NCBI RefSeq assembly: GCF_900111885.1
Contig: NZ_FOKG01000014.1
Span: forward strand, 153,029 to 217,028
From: Amycolatopsis marina
GTDB lineage: Bacteria > Actinomycetota > Actinomycetes > Mycobacteriales > Pseudonocardiaceae
DNA length: 64,000 bases
Reading direction: 5' to 3'
The notes under the pieces were generated by a model, which made no database searches, had not been told where the DNA came from, and saw nothing but the letters and a program-made list of their open reading frames with translations. Position numbers and translations under genes: made by a program. Shown here piece by piece: positions 7,372 through 15,798 of the stretch; the stretch's first letter is position 1, and every line of letters starts with the position of its first letter.

Positions 7372-8562
7372 ATGGCAGACGCGGCAGGCAAGGGCATACG
7401 CAGTCAGAACCTGGCCCTGTTGCTGCGGCTCGTCTGCGATTCGAGCCCGGTTACCCGTGTCGAACTCGCGAAACTTGCCGGACTGACGAAGGTCACCGTC
7501 ACGAACCTGATGGCCGAACTGATCGACAACGGCCTCGTGCACGATCTCGGGGTGACCCAGCACGGCGGGCCGGGCAGGCCCGCGAGCCGGGTGGCACCCG
7601 ATCCGCTCGGCCCGGTCGGCATCGGCTTCCAGGTGGAGGTCGATCATGTGGCGGGGTGCGTTGTGGACCTGTCCGGGCGGATACGGCGGCGCGAGCTGCG
7701 CCGGATGGACACGCGTTCACTGTCCCCAGCCGAGGTTGTCCGGGGTGCTCGTCCGGTGCTGCGCCGCCTCTTCGACCACGCGACGACCTCGGGACAGCTC
7801 GTCGCCGGTATCGGTGTGGCGCTTCCCGCGTTGTTCGGCCGGGACAGGGACGGCCAGCTGCTGGTGCGGTCCGTCCCCGGTCTCGGCTGGCAGGACGTCG
7901 ACGTCCGGACCCTGGTCGCGGGTGAACTGGAGGCGATCGGCGCGCTGGGCATCGACGTGCGCCTTGGCGGCTCGGTGCCGTTCGCCGCCGACGTCGAGTG
8001 TCGTGGCAGCGCGGAGGACCTCATCTACGTCGGTGGGGAGGCCGAGGTGGGCGCCGCGCTGGTCACCGGCGGGGTACCGCACGCGGGAGCGGTCGGCGCC
8101 TTCGGTCACGTGCCCGTACACCCGCGCCGCGGGCGGTGCCCGTGTGGCCGGTCGGGATGCCTCGAACTGTCCGCGGGCAGGGCGGCCATGGCGAGCGCCG
8201 TCGGTGAACCGGAGACCGCGCTGCCCCGGCTGCTGTCCGGCAAGGAACCCTTCGCCGAGCGGCTGCACGACGGTGATCGGCGGGCGGCGACGGCGACGAC
8301 GCTCGCGGCGCGTGCGCTGGCCGACGCGCTCGCGGCGCCGGTGGCGATGCTCGGCCCCGCCACGGTCGTGCTCGGTGGCCGGCTGGCCGCGCTCGGCGAC
8401 GCCCTGCGGGAGCCGCTCGCCGGACGGCTCGCCGAGCAGCACCCCGGTCCTCGGGTGCGGATCGGCCAAGGGCGACCGGACACGGCCTTGCAGGGAGCCG
8501 CGTGGAGCGTCCTCGCCGAGATCGTCGACGATCCGCTCGGCTGGCTCGACCGCACGTCGTAG
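7372..8562 (+). CDS. ROK-family transcriptional regulator
   Basis: 396 residues. The N-terminal winged helix-turn-helix spans roughly 10-65 (TRVELAKLAGLTKVTVTNLMAELIDNGLV), followed by a ROK sugar-kinase-like domain. The ROK zinc site is visible as CPCGRSGC near residue 256, and a glycine-rich segment (ATVVLGGRLAALGD) lies near the C-terminus. Such proteins are usually sugar-responsive repressors (NagC, XylR). Its divergent placement next to an MsiK-like ATPase suggests control of sugar uptake. Whether it keeps kinase activity cannot be told from the sequence. Confidence 0.85.
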   Translation: MADAAGKGIRSQNLALLLRLVCDSSPVTRVELAKLAGLTKVTVTNLMAELIDNGLVHDLGVTQHGGPGRPASRVAPDPLGPVGIGFQVEVDHVAGCVVDLSGRIRRRELRRMDTRSLSPAEVVRGARPVLRRLFDHATTSGQLVAGIGVALPALFGRDRDGQLLVRSVPGLGWQDVDVRTLVAGELEAIGALGIDVRLGGSVPFAADVECRGSAEDLIYVGGEAEVGAALVTGGVPHAGAVGAFGHVPVHPRRGRCPCGRSGCLELSAGRAAMASAVGEPETALPRLLSGKEPFAERLHDGDRRAATATTLAARALADALAAPVAMLGPATVVLGGRLAALGDALREPLAGRLAEQHPGPRVRIGQGRPDTALQGAAWSVLAEIVDDPLGWLDRTS

Positions 8563-8580
8563 CCCGTGCGCAGGGACGGC

Positions 8581-9231
8581 CTACGAATTGACGATGCCCG
8601 CGTCGTGGGCGATCAGGCCGGCCTGGGTGCGATTCACGCATCCCAGCTTGTCCAGCATCCGGGACACGTAGCCCTTGATCGTGGCTTCCGACAGGTGCAG
8701 CCCCGCCGCGATCTGCGCGTTCGACAGGCCCTTGCCGATCAGCGCGAGTACCTCCGTCTCACGTTCGGTCAGCGGTTCGAGCAGTCCGCGAGCGCGATCG
8801 CGGGCCGGGCGCCCTTCGGTGGAGGCCGCGACCAGCCGACGGGTGGCGGCTGCCGACAGCACCGTGTGGCCCTCAGCGGCGACGCGCACCAGCCCGATCA
8901 GGTCCTCCGGGGGTGTGGACTTGACCAGGAACCCCGCGGCGCCTGCTCGCAGCGCACGCAGCACGTACTGGTCCGCGTCGAAGGTCGTCAGCACCACGAC
9001 GACGGGCGGGCTCGGCAACTCGCCGATGCGCTCGATCGCGGTGAGCCCGTCGACGCCCGGCATACGCAGATCCATGAGCACGATGTCCGGCAGGTGCCGG
9101 GCCACGGCCTCGACACCCGCCGCTCCGTCGTGCGCCTCGGCGACCACCTCGATGTCCTCCGCCGAGCCGAGGATCGTCCGCAGGAACACGCACACCATCG
9201 GCTCGTCATCGACGACGACGACTCGGATCAC
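8581..9231 (-). CDS. NarL/LuxR-family response regulator
   Basis: 216 residues. The receiver domain starts IRVVVVDDEPM, with acidic pocket residues D8/D9 and phosphoacceptor D54 in VLMDLRMPG. A linker leads to a C-terminal LuxR-type helix-turn-helix (LTERETEVLALIGKGLSNAQIAAGLHLSEATIK, given here only in outline). The GTG start at 9231 overlaps the kinase stop by four bases (GTGA), so the two are translationally coupled. Candidate targets are the YceI/ABC exporter genes across the divergent gap and the pair itself. Confidence 0.88.
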   Translation of the reverse strand: MIRVVVVDDEPMVCVFLRTILGSAEDIEVVAEAHDGAAGVEAVARHLPDIVLMDLRMPGVDGLTAIERIGELPSPPVVVVLTTFDADQYVLRALRAGAAGFLVKSTPPEDLIGLVRVAAEGHTVLSAAATRRLVAASTEGRPARDRARGLLEPLTERETEVLALIGKGLSNAQIAAGLHLSEATIKGYVSRMLDKLGCVNRTQAGLIAHDAGIVNS

Positions 9232-10442
9232 GGGCTGACTCCAACCGATTCCGCTGTCGGAACGTACGCGGGCATGGTGGCCTCGACAACGAACCCGCCG
9301 TCCGGTGCCGGTCCGGAGTGCAGTGTGCCGTGCACGAGTTCGACGCGCTGACGGAGGTTGCCCAGGCCGAGTCCGGATCCGGTGCCCGCCAGCGCGTTGC
9401 TCGGCTGCTCGACCGGTGGCGTGTTGCGGACGCTGAGCCGCACCCGGCTCTCGTCGTACTCCACCCGCACCGTCACGTTCGCCCCGGGCGCGTGCTTGCG
9501 GACGTTGGTCAGCGCCTCCCGGACGATGCGGTACGCCGTGCGCCCGACCACCGGCGAGGCGAGCGAGGCGTCGCCCTCCTCGACGAGGTCGACCGGTGTG
9601 CCGACCGCTGTCGACTCCGCAGCCAGCGCGACCAGCCCCGCCGCCAGCGGTGTCTCCTCGCCCTCCGGTGTGGTGCGCAGGATGCCGACCAGGTCCCGCA
9701 GTTCGTCCAGTGCCTGGCATCCTGCCGTCCGCAGTTCCTCGGCGGCCTGTTTGGTGGTCTCCTCCTTCGCGGTGATTCCCAATGCGCCCGCCTGCAGCAC
9801 CATCAGGCTCACTCGGTGCGTCAGGACGTCGTGCATCTCACCCGCCAGTCGCGCGCGCTCCTCGGCGCGCGCCTGCTCGGCGAGCAGGTGGCGCTCCCGC
9901 TCCGCACGTTCGGCGCGTTCGGTCAGGGCCAGCACGAGCCGCCTGCGGGCGTCGATGTACAACGCCAGCAAGGGGCCCAGCGCCGTGCGGAGCACCCCGA
10001 TGGTGATGACCATGATCGCCGGTTCCCACGGTCGCGCCACGATGACCGTGAGGACGGCGAGTGCGACGAGCGCGGTGCGGCGGTCCTGTCTGTCCCTTGT
10101 GTAGAAGAACGGTCCGTAGGCGGCGACGACTGTCGCGAATGGAGCCCACAGGTTGCCGCCCTGCTCCGGGTTCAGCGCACCCAGTGGGGAGATCAGCAGT
10201 GTCACCAGCAGGGTGAATCCGGCCAGCACGGTGAGGACGGTGAGCGGCGCTCTGCGGCGGAAGACGAGGGTGGCGCAGGCGGCCGCCTGCGCACCCAGCA
10301 TGAGCCAGGCCAGTGCGCCGGGATCGGCGGGCCACCATGCCGCACCGGCCAGCGTCAGCCCCGTGTCGAGCAGAACGAAGAACACGGCGACTCCGACATC
10401 GATGGCCAGCCGGTGCCGACAGTGCCACGGACGTTCACTCAT
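9228..10442 (-). CDS. DesK/NarX-type sensor histidine kinase
   Basis: About 404 residues from the ATG at 10442 (MSERPWHC); an upstream start at 10460 adds six residues. Four to five membrane segments cover roughly residues 13-165, followed by a charged coiled-coil linker, a HisKA_3 dimerisation domain with phosphoacceptor H204 in GEMHDVLTHRVSLM, and an HATPase_c domain ending in GSGLGLGNLRQRV. There is no large extracellular sensor, so the signal is probably read within the membrane. It is coupled to the response regulator at 8581 and divergent from yceI. Confidence 0.85.
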   Translation of the reverse strand: MSERPWHCRHRLAIDVGVAVFFVLLDTGLTLAGAAWWPADPGALAWLMLGAQAAACATLVFRRRAPLTVLTVLAGFTLLVTLLISPLGALNPEQGGNLWAPFATVVAAYGPFFYTRDRQDRRTALVALAVLTVIVARPWEPAIMVITIGVLRTALGPLLALYIDARRRLVLALTERAERAERERHLLAEQARAEERARLAGEMHDVLTHRVSLMVLQAGALGITAKEETTKQAAEELRTAGCQALDELRDLVGILRTTPEGEETPLAAGLVALAAESTAVGTPVDLVEEGDASLASPVVGRTAYRIVREALTNVRKHAPGANVTVRVEYDESRVRLSVRNTPPVEQPSNALAGTGSGLGLGNLRQRVELVHGTLHSGPAPDGGFVVEATMPAYVPTAESVGVSP

Positions 10443-10547
10443 GGCCACACGGTATGGCATTCGTCGGCGAGCGGAGTTCGAGACGAAACCTTCGGCCGGG
10501 GGAGGACCCTACGAAAGTTGCGTCCCGCCGAGTCCCGGACCCCTTTC

Positions 10548-10565
10548 GTCGGTTCGAAAACCGAC
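10548..10565. promoter_or_regulatory. Small inverted repeat upstream of the YceI gene
   Basis: GTCGGT and ACCGAC (6-bp arms, 6-bp spacer) lie 46 bp before the YceI start in the gap shared with the divergent kinase operon. It could be a response-regulator or repressor site; the arms are short, so chance is possible. Confidence 0.25.
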
Positions 10566-10610
10566 CGTTCACCCTGCCGGGCCCAGCTGCCAATGCCGTG
10601 CAATGAGCAC

Positions 10611-11153
10611 ATGACAGGCAGCCAGGGCAAGGAAAAAGCGGTACCGCAGCCGGGCCGTTACAAGATCGACACGAGCCACTCGGCCATCACGTTCACCAGC
10701 AGACACCTTTTCGGACTCCTGCCGGTGCACGGCACCTTCGCGATCCGCGGCGGGACCATCGAGGTTTCCGAGTCACGTGCCGCCTCGACCGTGCACGCCG
10801 AGGTGGACGCGGCGAGTTTCCACACGGGCAGCGAACGAAGGGACACCGACGTCAGGTCGGCCCGTTTCCTCGACACGGCACGACACCCCGTCCTGACGTT
10901 CGACTCCGAGCGGGTGGACGACGCGGGCATTGCGGGAAAACTCACCGCCCGCGGTGTCACCCAGCAGGTCGTTCTCACGATCGAACGGCTCGACGTGGCG
11001 AGTGACTCGGTCACGGCGCACGCGACAGTCCGGATAGACCGCACCGATTTCGGCGTGACCGCGGCTCGCGGGCTGGCCGGGCGCTACCTGGACCTGGCGC
11101 TGGAAGTCAGGGCAGTCCGTGCGCCACGAGCAGGCGGGACCGCACATGACTAG
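10611..11153 (+). CDS. YceI-family lipid-binding protein
   Basis: 180-residue YceI-domain protein, a lipocalin-like barrel that binds isoprenoid-type lipids in characterised members. The family N-terminus is visible (GRYKIDTSHSAITFTSRHL), as is the DVRSARFLDTARHPVLTF block. No signal peptide is present, as in many actinobacterial members, so it is probably cytoplasmic. Its stop overlaps the start of the ABC ATPase gene at 11146, which implies a common transcript. A longer in-frame reading extends back to 9318 but only as antisense to the kinase gene and is rejected. Confidence 0.85.
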   Translation: MTGSQGKEKAVPQPGRYKIDTSHSAITFTSRHLFGLLPVHGTFAIRGGTIEVSESRAASTVHAEVDAASFHTGSERRDTDVRSARFLDTARHPVLTFDSERVDDAGIAGKLTARGVTQQVVLTIERLDVASDSVTAHATVRIDRTDFGVTAARGLAGRYLDLALEVRAVRAPRAGGTAHD

Positions 11154-12078
11154 CGCGGTTGCCGTGGGCGGTCTCGCCAAGAGCTACGGCTCGGTGCATG
11201 CCGTGCGCGACGTGAGTTTCACCGTGGAGCACGGGGAGATCTTCGCATTGCTCGGTCCCAACGGTGCGGGGAAATCCACGACACTGGAGATTCTCGAAGG
11301 CTTCCGCGCCCGGGATGCCGGGCAGGTCGGCGTCCTCGGCATGGACCCTGGCGACCAGGCCGAAGGCCGGGAGTTGCGTGAGCGGATCGGACTGGTGCTG
11401 CAGGACATCGCGGTCGAGCCCTACCTGACCGTGCGCGAGACGCTCGCCCGGAACGCGGGGTACTACCGCTGGCCTCGGGACGTGGACGAGGTGCTCGGCC
11501 TGGTCGGCCTCACCGAACTGCGGCGCCGCAAGGTCAGGACCCTGTCCGGCGGGCAGAAGCGGCGCCTTGACCTTGCCCTGGGCGTGATCGGCAACCCCAG
11601 CCTGTTGTTCCTCGACGAACCGACCACGGGGTTCGACCCGAACGCGCGGCGGAGTGCGTGGCAGCTCGTGCGGAACCTGCGGGACGCGGGGACCACCATT
11701 CTGCTCACCACCCACTACATGGAAGAGGCCCAGGAACTCGCCGACAGGGTCGCGGTGATCGCCGGTGGCCGGATCGTGTCCGAAGGCACGCCTGACACCC
11801 TCGCCGGGCGCGACAACGACGGTGCCCGTATTCGTTTCGGACTTCCGCACGGGTTCGCGGTCACCGATCTGCCTTTTGCCGCAAGCCGGGGCGACGGACT
11901 GGTGACGGTGGAGACCACCGACCCGACCCGGACCCTGCACGAGCTGACCGGCTGGGCACTGCGTCGCGGGGCGGTGCTGGACCGCCTCACCGTCGATCGC
12001 CCGACGCTGGAGGACGTCTACCTGCGCCTGACCGACCCCGGTGCGCCGGCGGGCGCCCCGGAGAGGAGTGTCCGATGA
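11146..12078 (+). CDS. DrrA-like ABC transporter ATPase
   Basis: 310 residues: a single ABC ATPase domain with Walker A GPNGAGKST, signature LSGGQKRRLDLALG and Walker B LLFLDEPTTGFDP, then a short C-terminal extension typical of ABC-2 drug or lipid exporters (DrrA, CcmA-like). The ATG at 11146 overlaps the YceI stop, and the stop overlaps the permease start (ATGA at 12075). It pairs with the permease to form a dimeric exporter; the substrate is unknown. The nearby two-component system is a likely regulator. Confidence 0.88.
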   Translation: MTSAVAVGGLAKSYGSVHAVRDVSFTVEHGEIFALLGPNGAGKSTTLEILEGFRARDAGQVGVLGMDPGDQAEGRELRERIGLVLQDIAVEPYLTVRETLARNAGYYRWPRDVDEVLGLVGLTELRRRKVRTLSGGQKRRLDLALGVIGNPSLLFLDEPTTGFDPNARRSAWQLVRNLRDAGTTILLTTHYMEEAQELADRVAVIAGGRIVSEGTPDTLAGRDNDGARIRFGLPHGFAVTDLPFAASRGDGLVTVETTDPTRTLHELTGWALRRGAVLDRLTVDRPTLEDVYLRLTDPGAPAGAPERSVR

Positions 12079-12863
12079 CCACCGCCGTCCACCGTCCTGT
12101 CCGCCACCAACTCGCTCTGCTGTGGCACCAGATCCGGTACGAGCAGCTGTCCTTCTGGCGCAACCCGCAGAGCGCGTTCTTCACGTTCCTCTTCCCGGTC
12201 GTGATCATGGCGATCTTCGGCCTGCTGTTCGGCGATGTCGGCGCGACCGCGTTCTTCGGGGGACTGTCGGCCATGCAGTACTACGTCTGCACGATCGCCG
12301 GACTTTCGGTACTGGGCTCGTGCTACAGCCAGCTGGCCGTCGTGCTCTCGGCGCGCCGCCAGTACGGGATCCTCAAGCGGCTGCGGGCGACCCCGTTGCC
12401 GACGTCGACGTACTTCGCCGGTCTGCTGGCGCACTGCGTACTGGTGAGCGTGGTGACCGTCCTGCTCGTCGTCGGTATCGGGGCGCTGTTCGGCGTGCCG
12501 ATGCCAGATCCCTCGGGCTGGCCCGCGATCGCCGTGGTGCTCGTGCTCGGCGCGGCGGCATTCTGCGCGCTCGGAGTCGCGGTGGCCTCCTTGATCCGCA
12601 ACGCCGAGGCAGCACCGGCGGTCGTGCAGTTCGTCCTGTTTCCGCTCCTGTTCGTCTCGGGCACCTACATGCCGGTCGACTCCGGGGTGCTCCGGACCAT
12701 TTCGGGCGCGCTGCCGGTGCGGCCCTTCAACGAGGCACTGCTCGGCTCACTCGGCCACGGCACCGGCTACGCCTGGACGAGCCTTGGCGTGCTGTTCTGC
12801 TGGGGCATCGTCGGAGCGGTGGTCGCCGTCCGGCGGTTTCGCTGGGACCCCCGGCCCGAGTGA
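12075..12863 (+). CDS. ABC-2 type exporter permease (DrrB-like)
   Basis: 262 residues with six hydrophobic segments in the ABC-2 arrangement: a cytoplasmic N-terminus, RNPQSAFFTFLFPVVIMAIF as first segment, the loop RRQYGILKRLRATPL that contacts the ATPase, and the late conserved stretch FPLLFVSGTYMPV. It is the membrane partner of the ATPase at 11146, with a four-base overlap. Drug or lipid export is expected from the family. Confidence 0.87.
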   Translation: MTTAVHRPVRHQLALLWHQIRYEQLSFWRNPQSAFFTFLFPVVIMAIFGLLFGDVGATAFFGGLSAMQYYVCTIAGLSVLGSCYSQLAVVLSARRQYGILKRLRATPLPTSTYFAGLLAHCVLVSVVTVLLVVGIGALFGVPMPDPSGWPAIAVVLVLGAAAFCALGVAVASLIRNAEAAPAVVQFVLFPLLFVSGTYMPVDSGVLRTISGALPVRPFNEALLGSLGHGTGYAWTSLGVLFCWGIVGAVVAVRRFRWDPRPE

Positions 12864-12865
12864 GG

Positions 12866-12898
12866 GCATCTACCTACATGCAGCTTGTAGGTAGATGC
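12866..12898. promoter_or_regulatory. Perfect 13-bp inverted repeat, probable TetR operator
   Basis: GCATCTACCTACA (12866-12878) and its exact complement TGTAGGTAGATGC (12886-12898) flank the 7-bp spacer TGCAGCT. It ends only four bases before the GTG of the VOC gene at 12903. The likely binder is the TetR protein encoded two genes on at 13360, giving an autoregulated pair. With so little room downstream, the operator must overlap the promoter and the mRNA may be leaderless. Confidence 0.8.
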
Positions 12899-12902
12899 TA
12901 GC

Positions 12903-13367
12903 GTGGCCGATATGGAACTCAAAGATCTGTATTCACTCGTGGTCGTCGAGGATCCGCGGCACGTGCGCGACTGGTATGTGCGGCACCTCGGGTTCACGGT
13001 CGCCTTCGAGGCCGACTGGTTCGTGTACCTGGTCAGCGGCGGGACGGGGCGGCGGTTCGGGATCGCGTTCATGCGCGAGGGTCTCGACCAGCAGCTGCCC
13101 CAGTTCCGGCAGCGCTTCGCCGGTGACTCGCTGATCCTCAGCGTCGAGGTCGAGGACGCGCGGATGGCGCTGGACTCGGTGCGCGCGACGGGCCTCGAGC
13201 CCGCGGTCGAGCTTCGGGACGAGCCGTGGGGGCAGCGGCATTTCCTGCTGCGGGACCCCGCGGGCGTGTGGGTGGACATCATCCAGCCGATCGAGCCGGA
13301 CCCGGCGTTCTTCGGTGCCGAGGTCGCCGCGCAGCTGCAGGAAGCCGTCGAGGACTCCCATGGCTGA
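12903..13367 (+). CDS. VOC/glyoxalase superfamily protein
   Basis: 154 residues (151 if the ATG at 12912 is used) in the two-module beta-alpha-beta-beta-beta layout of the vicinal oxygen chelate superfamily: DLYSLVVVEDPRHVRDWYVRHLGF opens the first module and FLLRDPAGVWVDIIQP closes the second. Members are glyoxalases, dioxygenases or drug-binding resistance proteins. The gene sits directly behind a perfect inverted repeat and overlaps the following tetR gene by 8 bp, so a small self-regulated detoxification or resistance circuit is likely. The ligand is unknown. Confidence 0.78.
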   Translation: MADMELKDLYSLVVVEDPRHVRDWYVRHLGFTVAFEADWFVYLVSGGTGRRFGIAFMREGLDQQLPQFRQRFAGDSLILSVEVEDARMALDSVRATGLEPAVELRDEPWGQRHFLLRDPAGVWVDIIQPIEPDPAFFGAEVAAQLQEAVEDSHG

Positions 13368-13968
13368 GCGTCGTGGCCCGAACGCGGAACGACATGCGCG
13401 AAGCAGGGCACAGTTGTTGGCGGCGGCGCGCGAGTTGTTCGCCCGAGACGGGTTCGCCGGGGTCAGCACCCGCGAGGTCGTCGAGGCGACCGGGCTGACC
13501 CGGGGAGCGCTGTACCACCACTTCCCGGACAAACACGCGCTGTTCGACGCGGTCGTGGAACTGGTCGCGCAGGAGGTGGTGGTCCGGATCGACGAGGCCG
13601 CGGCGGCTGCGCCGTCCTCCTTCGAGGCACTGCGGCAGGGTTGCCGGGTCTGGCTGGACGCGATGGCCGAGCCGCGGTTGCACCGGCTGTATCTGATCGA
13701 CGGTCCCGCGGTGCTCGGCGTGCCACGGTGGCGGGAGATCGACAACGCGCACTGTGCCGGCACCCTGCGCGAGGGGCTCGCCGCGTTCGTCGGGGAAGGA
13801 TCCGAAGGCGCGCCCAGCGACCTCGACGTCTCACCGTTCGTCGCCCTGATCTCGGGGGCGCTCAACGAGGCCGCGCTCTGGGTCGCGGAGGCGGGTGATG
13901 TCGCGGAGGCCCGCTCACGTGCCGTCCGCGCGGTCGACCTGCTGCTGAAACGCCTCTTCCTCCGGTAG
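13360..13968 (+). CDS. TetR-family regulator of the VOC gene
   Basis: 202 residues. The N-terminal TetR helix-turn-helix reads RSRAQLLAAARELF followed by STREVVEATGLTRGALYHHF; the rest is an all-helical ligand domain. The start ATG at 13360 overlaps the VOC gene by 8 bp. It probably represses its own operon through the palindrome at 12866-12898. No sequence clue to the inducer. Confidence 0.88.
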   Translation: MAERRGPNAERHARSRAQLLAAARELFARDGFAGVSTREVVEATGLTRGALYHHFPDKHALFDAVVELVAQEVVVRIDEAAAAAPSSFEALRQGCRVWLDAMAEPRLHRLYLIDGPAVLGVPRWREIDNAHCAGTLREGLAAFVGEGSEGAPSDLDVSPFVALISGALNEAALWVAEAGDVAEARSRAVRAVDLLLKRLFLR

Positions 13969-13973
13969 GGTGG

Positions 13974-13990
13974 TTAGTAAGCGCTCACCA
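13974..13990. promoter_or_regulatory. Imperfect palindrome, probable TetR operator
   Basis: TTAGTAAGCGCTCACCA contains the near-symmetric 12-mer GTAAGCGCTCAC (10 of 12 positions symmetric), which resembles TetR-family operators with an AGCGCT centre. It lies 15 bp before the start of the NAD(P)-binding gene at 14006, whose downstream partner is a TetR gene. Confidence 0.55.
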
Positions 13991-14005
13991 CCCAAGGAGG
14001 AACTC

Positions 14006-14650
14006 ATGCGTATCACGGTTTTCGGGGCCACTGGGGGAACGGGAAAACAGCTGGTCAGGCAGGCATTGGACGCGGGGCACTCGGTGAGAGCCGTGGTGCG
14101 TGACCCGGCGCGGATGCCGATCGACCACCCCGAGTTGTCGGTGATCGAAGCCGAACTCGCCGACACGGAGGCGGTGCGTTCGGCGATCGACGGCCAGGAC
14201 GCCGTGCTCTCGGCCCTGGCCGCGAGCGCGAAACAGGGCGGGATCGCCACTGTCGCGGTGCGTGCCATGCTGCGGGCGATGGAAGCCGCCGATGTCCGGC
14301 GTCTGCTGGTCGTGAGCGCCGCGCCGGTCGGCCCACTGCCGGAGGGGGAGTCGCTGGTAGGACGGCTCGCCCTTCCGCTGGTGCGGGCCGTCTTCCGGGA
14401 TGTCTACGCGGATCTGCGGGTGATGGAGGAAGCGGTGGTCGGCAGTGACGCGGAGTGGACGATCGTGCGGCCACCCCGGCTCCTGGACAAACCGCTGAGT
14501 GGCAGCTATCGCAGGGCGATGGGTGGCGCCGTTGCCGGAACTCACGCAATTTCGCGGGCGGACCTGGCCTACGCCATGCTTGACATGATCAACGACCCGG
14601 AGTCCGTGCGGCAGGTCGTCGGTGTCGCTGCGGCGGGGGAGGTGTCGTGA
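14006..14650 (+). CDS. NAD(P)-binding NmrA/SDR-like protein
   Basis: 214 residues with an N-terminal Rossmann motif MRITVFGATGGTGKQLVRQA, acidic turn SVIEAELAD, and the late motif WTIVRPPRLLD typical of atypical short-chain dehydrogenases (NmrA/biliverdin reductase-B-like). It lacks a clear YxxxK pair. AAGGAGGAACTC precedes the ATG, a strong ribosome site. The stop overlaps the GTG of the following TetR gene, so the two form an operon behind the palindrome at 13974. Probable role: quinone or small-molecule reduction, or redox sensing. Confidence 0.8.
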   Translation: MRITVFGATGGTGKQLVRQALDAGHSVRAVVRDPARMPIDHPELSVIEAELADTEAVRSAIDGQDAVLSALAASAKQGGIATVAVRAMLRAMEAADVRRLLVVSAAPVGPLPEGESLVGRLALPLVRAVFRDVYADLRVMEEAVVGSDAEWTIVRPPRLLDKPLSGSYRRAMGGAVAGTHAISRADLAYAMLDMINDPESVRQVVGVAAAGEVS

Positions 14651-15240
14651 ACACTCGGGATCGGATACTCGACGCCGCCGCGCACGTGATGCACACCCGC
14701 GGTCTCGCCCATGCGACGACCAAGGAGATCGCGCGGCAGGCCGGTTACTCGGAAGCGACGCTGTACAAGCATTTCCGGGACAAGACCGACCTCTTCGTCG
14801 GGGTGTTGAGCGAGCGGGTGCCGAGTGATCTGCTGACCGTGCTGGCCGGGTTGCGCGAGCAGGTCGGGCAGGGGCGGGTCGCGGAGACATTGGAGGAGGT
14901 CGCACGCGGAGCCATTGCCTTTTACGGGGCGACCTTTCCGATGGCGGCATCGGTGTTCTCCGAGCCGGGGTTGCTCGCCGCCCACCGAAAAGCGCTGGCC
15001 GAGCGCGGTTCGGGTCCGGAGACCGTACGTGACGCGGTCGCCGCCTACCTCGTCGCGGAGCAGCGGGCAGGTGCGATCGGTGCGGACGTCGACGCCGAAT
15101 CGGTTGCGGCACTCCTGCTGGGCGCCTGTCTGCAGCACGCGTTCCTCAGCAACTTCGCCGGTGACAGTGAGAGCGTGGAAGGCAACGAGAAGCTTGCGGC
15201 CTCGTTCGTTCGCACATTGGTCAGCGGGCTCTGGGCCTGA
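14647..15240 (+). CDS. TetR-family regulator coupled to the NmrA-like gene
   Basis: 197 residues beginning at a GTG that overlaps the previous stop (GTGA). The helix-turn-helix is MNTRDRILDAAAHVM followed by TTKEIARQAGYSEATLYKHF. The C-terminal helical domain has no recognisable ligand signature. It most likely represses the two-gene operon through the AGCGCT-centred site at 13974-13990. Confidence 0.88.
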   Translation: MNTRDRILDAAAHVMHTRGLAHATTKEIARQAGYSEATLYKHFRDKTDLFVGVLSERVPSDLLTVLAGLREQVGQGRVAETLEEVARGAIAFYGATFPMAASVFSEPGLLAAHRKALAERGSGPETVRDAVAAYLVAEQRAGAIGADVDAESVAALLLGACLQHAFLSNFAGDSESVEGNEKLAASFVRTLVSGLWA

Positions 15241-15323
15241 ACTCGACCTCCGGCTGGGTTCGCCGCCTTCTTCGCGCTCCCCGTGTACGATTCCGGGCGA
15301 CGTCGAGGGCCACACGGTGATTC

Positions 15324-15737
15324 ATGCAGCGATCGGCACACCGAGCAGGTAGGTCCGTCCTGTGGCACCTCGGACCGTTACCGTTCGTGGCAGCGCTGAT
15401 ACTCGCCGGACATCTGCTCGGTACGCACTCCCACGCCGACGTGCCCTCTGTCGCCGCCGATCAAGGGCACCATCTGTCGACCACCGCGCCTCCCGAGCAC
15501 CACCCGGGTCTGGGCGTGGGGGAGAGCGAGGGGTCGCAGCCGCACGACTCCGCTGGCGACGGCCACTGCGGCTACCTCTGCGTCCGGAACATGCCCGGCC
15601 TGCCGGCCGCCACGGCAGCCTGGACGGGTACGCCGGCTCCTGCGGGCCAGCCCCTGCCAACTGCCGCGGCAGACGCGGTGGACGGGGCGCGGGCGCCGCC
15701 CGATCCGGTGCGGGAACTCCAGGTGATGCGGGTCTAG
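15324..15737 (+). CDS. His-rich membrane-anchored protein (DUF6153-like)
   Basis: 137 residues. One N-terminal membrane segment (GPLPFVAALILAGHLLG) is followed directly by HSHADV and an extended, proline-rich tail with many histidines (HHLSTTAPPEHHPG, HDSAGDGHCGYLC) and two cysteines in HCGYLC. This layout resembles short actinobacterial DUF6153 proteins, of unknown function. The His/Cys spacing suggests metal binding outside the membrane. It precedes another His-rich membrane protein by 61 bp. Confidence 0.6.
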   Translation: MQRSAHRAGRSVLWHLGPLPFVAALILAGHLLGTHSHADVPSVAADQGHHLSTTAPPEHHPGLGVGESEGSQPHDSAGDGHCGYLCVRNMPGLPAATAAWTGTPAPAGQPLPTAAADAVDGARAPPDPVRELQVMRV

Positions 15738-15798
15738 AGCGTGTCCGCGGCGACAGCCGCTGACACGCACAACCCGTACCGACTCAGGAGTTGCCGAC

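Noticed and set aside
9318..10610. In-frame 5' extension of the YceI gene through the kinase gene
   Set aside because: The extension is antisense to the histidine kinase and has no family similarity; YceI homology begins just after the ATG at 10611.
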